From Mucilaginibacter sp. (GTDB taxonomy: Bacteria > Bacteroidota > Bacteroidia > Sphingobacteriales > Sphingobacteriaceae), in NCBI GenBank assembly GCA_025352225.1, contig JANXTT010000069.1:1-60509 (forward strand): a DNA stretch of 60,509 bases, read 5' to 3'. The notes under the pieces were generated by a model. The model was given only the letters and a program-made list of their open reading frames with translations, was not told the DNA's origin and ran no database searches. The position numbers and the translations under genes are program-made. Of the stretch, positions 54,826-60,509 are shown one piece after another; the stretch's first letter is position 1, and every line of letters begins with the position of its first letter.

Positions 54826-55148
54826 AATGACATTAAATGAATTAATAATTGGTTGAAAACGAATACCTAAATTTAGATGTTGGCCTTGCCTTGTATACCC
54901 ATCGTTACAAAAAACGAAATGTGAATAACATGCCGAACTAATCAATTGGTTAAAGCAAATCTATCTTACAAAATAATAACTCGCATCCTGTAGTGTCATG
55001 TTTGGCATCCTGTACTGTGCTGATTTACAAAATGTTACGAAATTTTAATGCAATAAATGCAAAAGTTGCACTCATTTACAAAATCAATTCCGTTAAAAAA
55101 TTACTATATAAAAATTTAATTTTATATGCCGATAGCATGGCGCGTTAT
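54826..55148 (-). promoter_or_regulatory. Intergenic region between PL22 and SusC
   Basis: About 320 bp without a gene. It carries promoter copy C and its extra pair of half-sites (54956-55026). The part nearer to the PL22 stop (55030-55148) is AT-rich and shows no clear terminator. Confidence 0.5.
54956..55026 (-). promoter_or_regulatory. PUL promoter with doubled direct-repeat site (copy C, SusCD)
   Basis: A perfect TAGATTTG -7 element (54956-54963, gene direction) is preceded after 21 nt by CAGGAT at 54985-54990 with a weaker CATGAC partner 10 bp upstream (54995-55000). A second pair follows: CAGGAT at 55007-55012 with CAGCAC at 55017-55022. This is the only copy with two pairs, 22 bp apart, and the only one with an exact -7 match. 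Confidence 0.7.
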
Positions 55149-56387
55149 TTATTTACTTTTTGCTATTTCAACTGCATAAGCTTCTTTCCGGCCGTCAAAA
55201 TTACCGCCAAAAATTACCCATTTATCATCAGGTGATATGTGCACATTTGGTTCTAATTTGCGGTAACCGTGGGCCTTCATGTTAACCAATTTTTCAGATT
55301 TAAAATGATCTCCATCCGGGCGGAAAACATATATCCACATACCGTCCTTTGCTTTGGCAACCTGAGTAGCGTCGCCTCCGTCTCCTGCGAAAAACGTTCC
55401 ATTGTGCGCCACGTTAAAATGTATCGACCATTCGTCGCCCGTCATTTGATAAATGGTTTTAGCTCCAGTTTTTTCGTTTAGCCCAGCCAGAAAAAATGTT
55501 TGACCTTTAGGCTTTTGCAAATCATACCATTCAATCTTGCCATCAGGCGAAAAAAATTCATGTCCGGCTATTTCGTTTTCCATCGTTCTTTTGTGCATTA
55601 ACTTGGTTTCGCCTGTTTTTATATTGTAGTTCCATATACGGTCAACTTTTTCCCAGGGCCCCTCGTGGCAATATGAAAGCGTATTAGGATCCGTTGGGGA
55701 AAAAAGCAAATGGCCTAACCAGGTATGCTCTTCGTGAATGTTTTTAAGCTCCTTAGTTTTGATATTGATGGTATAAATGGTATTAAGCAAATGCGCGTCA
55801 TATATCCGTGGAAAAAAGTCGGCCTTGGCGGGATATTTCTTAAATATCTCGCGTTGCGCTTCTTCTGCTTTTGAACAAGCCAGGTAAGTACCATCCGCAT
55901 TTACACTTGCGGCACGAGCGCCAAAATTAGGCGGAAACGCATAAATGAATCTGGTTTTCTTTGTATCTACGCTTACCGCGAACACACTATCGCCACTCTG
56001 ATAAAAGGCTTCCCGGGTTTTAGGGCATATCATTTCTCCACCGGCACCTTTTGTTTTATTTGTAAGTTGTTGAATATGGAGTGTTTTTAAATTCACTTTA
56101 AATAACTGGTTACCATGATCTGTTGAGCCAGAAAACACCATCTCATCTCCTTCATTATGCTTTTGAGGTACAAAACAATAATTGTTAAAATAGAAGCTTC
56201 CATTACTGCCATCACGACGTGTTAAACGAATTATTTTATGCCCAGTATCTTTATCTATCCACTCATCGGGCATAGGTTTTTGCGAGCCTGTTTCTAGTAC
56301 TTGCTGTGCATGTGCAAAATGGCCAGCAGCTGTAAAGGCCATATAAAAGCAACCCATTGTTATTTTCTTATATATGCTCAACATCAT
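55149..56387 (-). CDS. Oligogalacturonate lyase, PL22
   Basis: A 412-residue beta-propeller lyase with a signal peptide ending HFAHAQ. Family PL22 splits short oligogalacturonides, giving unsaturated sugar acids. Recognisable blocks are DEWIDKDTGHKIIRLTRRDGSNGSFYFNNYCFVPQ, LLFSPTDPNTLSYCHEGPWEKVDRIWNYN, NEIAGHEFFSPDGKIEWYDLQ and WSIHFNVAHNGTFFAGDGGD. They hold the conserved His residues that bind the metal in this family. Many PL22 enzymes are cytoplasmic, so an export signal here points to a periplasmic version. It is a single-gene unit with its own copy of the PUL promoter. It shows that the locus also handles homogalacturonan fragments. Confidence 0.93.
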   Translation of the reverse strand: MMLSIYKKITMGCFYMAFTAAGHFAHAQQVLETGSQKPMPDEWIDKDTGHKIIRLTRRDGSNGSFYFNNYCFVPQKHNEGDEMVFSGSTDHGNQLFKVNLKTLHIQQLTNKTKGAGGEMICPKTREAFYQSGDSVFAVSVDTKKTRFIYAFPPNFGARAASVNADGTYLACSKAEEAQREIFKKYPAKADFFPRIYDAHLLNTIYTINIKTKELKNIHEEHTWLGHLLFSPTDPNTLSYCHEGPWEKVDRIWNYNIKTGETKLMHKRTMENEIAGHEFFSPDGKIEWYDLQKPKGQTFFLAGLNEKTGAKTIYQMTGDEWSIHFNVAHNGTFFAGDGGDATQVAKAKDGMWIYVFRPDGDHFKSEKLVNMKAHGYRKLEPNVHISPDDKWVIFGGNFDGRKEAYAVEIAKSK

Positions 56388-56578
56388 ATTAATTATTTAA
56401 AAATTGGTTTAATCTCAAGTGCCCGGCCTCCTCGATGCCTGTGCCTGAGCTATTACTTATAATGATAATAAGCGTATTAATAGGCCATTTATATTGGTCA
56501 AATTAGTATGATCGGTTTTAACTGGTTCTGTAATATTTCAACTGCAACAAATGCAACTTTCTTGTAAGTTTATTAGAA

Positions 56579-56623
56579 TAAAAGTAAGGGGCAAGGTAAA
56601 ATTGACCGTCATGTACTGTTATG
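56579..56623 (-). promoter_or_regulatory. PUL promoter with direct-repeat activator site (copy E, PL22)
   Basis: Half-sites CATAAC (56618-56623) and CATGAC (56608-56613), gene direction, are 10 bp apart and are the weakest of the five. After 21 nt comes TACTTTTA at 56579-56586, the same 8-mer at the same distance as copy B. PL22 starts 190 bp further on. Confidence 0.5.
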
Positions 56624-56720
56624 CAAAACGAACTTCGTAACTGTAATTTTACTTTAGAGCGTTTATTATTGGCTTTGTAATAGATTTGTTACCAAAAACA
56701 ACTCAAAACCTATTGCAGCA

Positions 56721-56775
56721 AAAAAGAAGAGATCTTTTACGGATGCATATAATCCGCAAAAGATCTCTTCTTTTT
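56721..56775 (-). terminator. Strong terminator after CE12, possibly bidirectional
   Basis: An 18-bp perfect stem (56721-56738 with 56758-56775) is capped by a second 5-bp stem (CGGAT/ATCCG). Both flanks give T-rich ends (AGAAGAGATCTTTT stem with CTTCTTTTT), so it could work from either side. It lies 20 bp after the CE12 stop on the minus strand. Confidence 0.9.
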
Positions 56776-56795
56776 AAAAACTTTATGTTTGTTAA

Positions 56796-58133
56796 TTAAT
56801 TCCCATCTGGTTTAACAACCGAACTTTGGGGGCTGATAGGCAAACTGAAAGTATCTGGATTATCAGGGTGCGAGGGGTCAAACCGTGGCGAATCAATCAG
56901 GTATTTTTCCAAACTCAAGTGATTTGATTTAATGCCTTCAATGATACATTTCGATAGTTCGTAAGCGCCATATGAGTTAAAGTGAGTATTATCGGCCAGG
57001 GGTTTTGTTTGACCGGGGAAAGTATTAGCAGGATAATGCACAAAGGCTTTCTTAGAATTTTCTACGCCGAGCGCGTTATAAAAATCAGCACTCATCATAT
57101 TCAGATCAATCAGCGTTAAACCTTCATCCTGAGCTACCTTTCGGGCAGCAGCCGGAAAATCACCTAGTGTATTAATTACCTTACCACTATCACTAAACGC
57201 CCGGCGGCTGGTGGAAGTTACAATTACCGGAATTATATTCTTCTTTTTAGCCTCGCTTATAAAAAATTTAAAGTTTTCTGTATACGATTTCCATGCGCCA
57301 TCATTTAGGCCTTTATCTTTTTGGTCGTTATGGCCAAACTCAATAAATAAATAATCTCCGGCTTTAGCTGTGCTTAATACTTTTTCTAATCTATGCGAAC
57401 CTTTAAAGCTGCCCAAGGTTAAACCAGATTCCGCATGATCAGAAATGGATACGCCGGGCTTAAAAAAACGGGTGATCATTTGGCCCCACGATGCCCATGG
57501 CTCATCGTCCTGATCAACAACAGTTGAGTTACCCGCCAAATAAACAGTAATTTGGTCATCGGTTTTAGCTATTTCCAGGGCAACAACCGATGGCTTAGTG
57601 TTATTAAATTCCAATGTAAGTTTATCGTCCCAATCAAGTTTGGTTAATTCGCGCGGTTTAAGACTAACCTTACCCCCTGTATTAATCTCCGGTTTGCGGA
57701 TGTTAACTATAAACGTTTTTGTTATAAATTCGCCTGGCGCGGTTTCTACTTTCTCCAGCATTAGTCTTCTTGATTCTGCCCTTACAGTAGTAACTGTTCT
57801 CTCTTTCGCATCCCCCAGGGTAACGGTAACTTTATAGTTTCCTTCGGGCACATCAATCGAAAAATAAAAGGGTTTATCGCTGGTTATCAAACTGGCCTTT
57901 AATGGATCTTTACCCCCACGATCAACAGTTTGCACAGTTGAACCAAAATCAAAACCATATCCCAGTGTTTTTGTATAATTTGTAGCCGGGGTTACAGCGG
58001 TATATCCAGACCTAACTTTGCCCGAGCCAAACTCAAATTTAAAATTGGTTTTTTGCGCGAATGCTGAACCGGCAGCTATAGCCAATACGGTAAATACACT
58101 TGTGGATAGTTTTGTAAATTTGTTCATTTGCAT
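56796..58133 (-). CDS. Rhamnogalacturonan acetylesterase, CE12, with N-terminal beta-sandwich
   Basis: A 445-residue secreted esterase (signal peptide ending GSAFAQ). The N-terminal domain (about 28-190) begins FKFEFGSGKVRSGYTAV and ends FNNTKPSVVALEIAK; it looks like a galactose-binding beta-sandwich, as in other large CE12 proteins. The SGNH catalytic domain (about 192-420) has VYLAGNSTVVDQ with Ser203, FIEFGHNDQKD and DNTHFN with Asp381 and His384. The usual GDS of block I is GNS here (Asp to Asn), a variant I have seen in this family and which does not touch the triad. It lies 55 bp after GH51 and ends at a strong terminator, so the two form an operon. Confidence 0.92.
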   Translation of the reverse strand: MQMNKFTKLSTSVFTVLAIAAGSAFAQKTNFKFEFGSGKVRSGYTAVTPATNYTKTLGYGFDFGSTVQTVDRGGKDPLKASLITSDKPFYFSIDVPEGNYKVTVTLGDAKERTVTTVRAESRRLMLEKVETAPGEFITKTFIVNIRKPEINTGGKVSLKPRELTKLDWDDKLTLEFNNTKPSVVALEIAKTDDQITVYLAGNSTVVDQDDEPWASWGQMITRFFKPGVSISDHAESGLTLGSFKGSHRLEKVLSTAKAGDYLFIEFGHNDQKDKGLNDGAWKSYTENFKFFISEAKKKNIIPVIVTSTSRRAFSDSGKVINTLGDFPAAARKVAQDEGLTLIDLNMMSADFYNALGVENSKKAFVHYPANTFPGQTKPLADNTHFNSYGAYELSKCIIEGIKSNHLSLEKYLIDSPRFDPSHPDNPDTFSLPISPQSSVVKPDGN

Positions 58134-58188
58134 TTTGTTGAAAGTATTTGTTTATCGTTGATCGCCGCTTTTACAACGGGCTTACTTT

Positions 58189-60168
58189 TTACATATATTG
58201 AAATTTAAATACATTTACAGACTTTGGTTTTAATTCCAATGGTGTATTTGTGCTTAAAAGCTTCACATTTTTTTCTACCGGGAATATATTTTTAGGATTA
58301 TCTAGCGTATTTATGTCCAGATCGTTGGCAGATGAAAGCTCTGTCCAGCTCTGAATAGGGCCTAACTCTTTGCCTTCCTGGTTTAACTTAACTTGAACCC
58401 GTTTACCCGATACATTTATTAATTTAACAATTACCAGTTTTTTGTTTTTATCAATTGTGCTGCTTGCATACAAACTATCTTTACCAGCCAGTATATTACC
58501 ATCCATTAAAGTGGGTACAACATCTGTACCTTTGTTATTGGCAAACAGTTTTTGCACATAATAGTTAGGCGTGCCAACAGCGCGTAAGTTATCAAACCAG
58601 ATCATGTCGGGGCGCCATTGCCAGGCCTCAACATGCGCCAATAACGGTGCGTACGATGCCATTTGCACCACATCGGCGTTACGCTCTAATCCTGTCATAA
58701 ATGCGGCTTCGGCCAATGCACTTAGCCAGGCGTTCCGGCCTTCGGCTTCTTTGGGGTTATTGGGCTCTTTAACATGTGCCGCGTATTCGCCTGCAAATAT
58801 TTTACTGCTGTTACGGTCGTAATTATCATAACGCGAGGCATTTTGAAAAAACCAATCGGGCGACTGATAATAATGCTCGTCTAAAAAGTTAGCCTTTTGC
58901 GCGCGAAGTTCTTTTTGCAGAAACTCAAATTTATCTCCTGCTGGTGAGGGGCCCGAACTGGTTATTAATTTTATGGCCGGGTATTTAGCATTTAACGCCT
59001 TGGCAAAAAGTTTATACCTGTCCAGGTATTGCACGTCCCATTGTTCGTTACCAACACCCATCATTTTTAGGTTGAACGGCGCAGGGTGGCCCATTGATGC
59101 TCTTAACTTGCCCCATTTGCTGGTTACAGGCCCATTGGCAAATTCAACCAAATCAAGCGCGTCCTGAATGAATGGATCAAGGTGATCCAAAGGTGCTACT
59201 TCGGCGGAGTTATATTGGCATGCCATACCACAATTTAATATTGGCAAAGGCTCTGCACCAATATCTTCGGCCAGCTGGAAATATTCAAAAAAACCCAATC
59301 CATAGGATTGAAAATAGTCTGGCGTGGATCGGTAACTAAACTCGGTATTCCATCGGTTAATAATCAGCTCGCGGTCTTCTACCTTACCAACTGTTTTTTT
59401 CCATTGGTAACGGTTTGCCAAATCGCGGCCCTCTACTATACAACCACCAGGAAAGCGGACGAAGCCGGGTTTCATATCGGCTAATAATTGCGCCAGATCA
59501 GCCCGAAGGCCATTCGGACGATTTTTCCAGGTATCTTTCGGGAATAGCGATACCATATCTATATCCAGCACACCGCCTCCACTAAATTCTACGGCTAAAT
59601 GCGCCTTAGCATCAGTAGCAGTAGCTATAAACGGCACCTCATATTTTGCCCATTTGTTGGTAAAGGCCTGTAAAGCGGCTGTACCTATTTCTTTACCATC
59701 GGCACTTAGCAGCCGCAGTTTCATTTTAACATTACCACTCCCCTTACGGGCGAAAACAGAAAAATTATATTGTTTATCTTTTTGGATACCCATGCCCCGG
59801 AAACCTTCGTTATCCAAGCCGTAATATCCATTGTTACCTATAACGGTAATACGGGCAAACCGGGGGTTATTGGCATTAGCCTCGCCACGGTTAATAATTA
59901 ATGTTGTACCGTTGCCGCCCTCGCCTTTAATTTCTTTCCATCCCATTAATGGCTTTGAAAATTCGAAGGAGCGATTTTTAACCAACTCTGCATATAAACC
60001 ACCATCGGCGGCAAAGTTAATATCTTCAAAAAATATCCCCCACATGGTTGGCGATACTTTTACTGTAGGCTTATTAACTAAAACATTAATGCTTTTAATG
60101 TTTTGGGCAAATAAATTATTACTTAAACCAAGGCAGAGCATTGCGCCTAAACAAATAAACTTCTTCAT
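58189..60168 (-). CDS. Alpha-L-arabinofuranosidase, GH51
   Basis: A 659-residue secreted enzyme (signal peptide ending NNLFAQ). GH51 marks are VSPTMWGIFFEDINFAADGGLYAELVKNRSFE, a carbohydrate-binding-like insertion (about 85-215), PGFVRFPGGCIVEG, MMGVGNEQWD with acid/base Glu375, and FAGEYAAH with nucleophile Glu461. A C-terminal beta-domain closes the protein. It releases terminal L-arabinofuranose from arabinan and arabinogalactan side chains. It is the first gene of a two-gene unit with CE12, and an export signal places it in the periplasm or outside. I found no copy of the PUL motif upstream within the window. Confidence 0.95.
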   Translation of the reverse strand: MKKFICLGAMLCLGLSNNLFAQNIKSINVLVNKPTVKVSPTMWGIFFEDINFAADGGLYAELVKNRSFEFSKPLMGWKEIKGEGGNGTTLIINRGEANANNPRFARITVIGNNGYYGLDNEGFRGMGIQKDKQYNFSVFARKGSGNVKMKLRLLSADGKEIGTAALQAFTNKWAKYEVPFIATATDAKAHLAVEFSGGGVLDIDMVSLFPKDTWKNRPNGLRADLAQLLADMKPGFVRFPGGCIVEGRDLANRYQWKKTVGKVEDRELIINRWNTEFSYRSTPDYFQSYGLGFFEYFQLAEDIGAEPLPILNCGMACQYNSAEVAPLDHLDPFIQDALDLVEFANGPVTSKWGKLRASMGHPAPFNLKMMGVGNEQWDVQYLDRYKLFAKALNAKYPAIKLITSSGPSPAGDKFEFLQKELRAQKANFLDEHYYQSPDWFFQNASRYDNYDRNSSKIFAGEYAAHVKEPNNPKEAEGRNAWLSALAEAAFMTGLERNADVVQMASYAPLLAHVEAWQWRPDMIWFDNLRAVGTPNYYVQKLFANNKGTDVVPTLMDGNILAGKDSLYASSTIDKNKKLVIVKLINVSGKRVQVKLNQEGKELGPIQSWTELSSANDLDINTLDNPKNIFPVEKNVKLLSTNTPLELKPKSVNVFKFQYM

Positions 60169-60509
60169 AATTGTGTGTTTTGATAATCCATGTCAATATT
60201 ACAATTATTTTGCTTTGGGATCATAAAAAAATGCCGGATCAGTAGCTAAAGTTATTTTTTAGGTGCTGTTTAGAGTTCATAACCTTTATATCATTGGTGC
60301 TTAGCCGGTAAGCGGAGGAACACACAACCTCCGCTCCGGCAAATTAATCAGGTAAAATTGGTAACCTATCACAATAACACAACTTATCCCCCTGATGAAA
60401 AACTTAATTATAACATAATGTTTAATAGATTCTGTTTGCAAAACCAAATGATATTTTCAATTAAAATAACTTTGGTTAGTTTATTTGGCCATTGATAACG
60501 TTGTTACCA
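60169..60509 (-). promoter_or_regulatory. Upstream region of GH51 with a GC-rich hairpin
   Basis: This 340-bp region reaches the window edge without a gene. It should hold the GH51 promoter, but I see no CAGGAT repeat and no exact TAnnTTTG box. A GC-rich hairpin lies at 60304-60340. Confidence 0.4.
60304..60340. terminator. GC-rich hairpin, possible terminator of a gene beyond the right edge
   Basis: GCCGG and GCGGAGG (60304-60308, 60312-60318) pair with CCTCCGC and CCGGC (60328-60334, 60336-60340), with a small internal bulge. Neither side has a T-run, so an attenuator or transcript-stabilising role is as likely as termination. Confidence 0.5.

Larger units (their letters stand above)
56388..56795 (-). 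promoter_or_regulatory. Intergenic region between CE12 and PL22
   Basis: About 410 bp without a gene. It contains the CE12 terminator (56721-56775) and promoter copy E of PL22 (56579-56623). I see nothing else definite. Confidence 0.5.

Noticed and set aside
54826..54945. Forty-codon N-terminal extension of the SusC at 51616
   Set aside because: The added residues do not resemble a signal peptide and would begin at the predicted transcript start; the ATG at 54825 precedes a standard signal.
60169..60509. CAGGAT-type site upstream of GH51
   Set aside because: Only isolated fragments occur; no 10-bp repeat and no -7-like box at the 21-nt gap.
1..60509. CRISPR arrays, tRNA or rRNA genes, insertion sequences
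   Set aside because: I saw no repeat-spacer pattern, no clover-leaf or ribosomal sequence, and no transposase.

Overview
This window comes from a low-GC member of the Bacteroidota, most likely the Sphingobacteriaceae (Mucilaginibacter or Pedobacter type). That placement is inferred from four things: SusC/SusD pairs, many TonB-dependent receptors with N-terminal carboxypeptidase-regulatory-like domains, a scarcity of Shine-Dalgarno sequences, and promoter elements of the TAnnTTTG type. I ran no database search.

Region 1 (1-968, minus strand) is the 5' part of an endo-beta-1,4-galactanase gene (GH53) that runs off the left edge. Region 2 (1225-15625, plus strand) looks like a non-PUL block. 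It holds an outer-membrane beta-barrel receptor, a histidine kinase with a CZB zinc-binding domain and two PAS domains, an esterase/SMP-30 fusion, a TonB receptor followed by a beta-helix lipoprotein and a strong terminator, and a FecA-like receptor. A 1.4-kb AT-rich stretch inside it contains a possible 24-residue membrane peptide on the minus strand with its own terminator.

Region 3 (15732-60168, all minus strand) is a large polysaccharide-utilisation locus for pectin, chiefly rhamnogalacturonan I with galactan and arabinan side chains. In transcription order it encodes: GH51 and a CE12 esterase with an extra N-terminal domain; PL22 oligogalacturonate lyase; SusC-SusD; a GH2 beta-galactosidase; a seven-gene block FAS1-SusC-SusD-FAS1-FAS1-SusC-SusD; GH28; a long GH2; PL11; GH2; two CE12; GH105; GH31; GH43. 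The predicted division of labour is this. PL11 and GH28 cut the backbone, CE12 enzymes remove acetyl groups, and GH2, GH51, GH43 and GH53 trim side chains. SusC/SusD pairs import oligosaccharides, and GH105 and PL22 finish the unsaturated products.

The most notable observation is a promoter arrangement repeated five times in the PUL. Read in the gene direction, it is two CAGGAT-like half-sites exactly 10 bp apart, then 21 nt, then a TAnnTTTG-like -7 element. It precedes GH105, the long GH2, the FAS1/SusCD block, the second SusCD operon and PL22. It suggests one activator, encoded outside the window, controlling the whole pectin regulon. The other unusual point is the embedding of three fasciclin (FAS1) lipoproteins between two SusCD pairs, where surface glycan-binding proteins are normally encoded.
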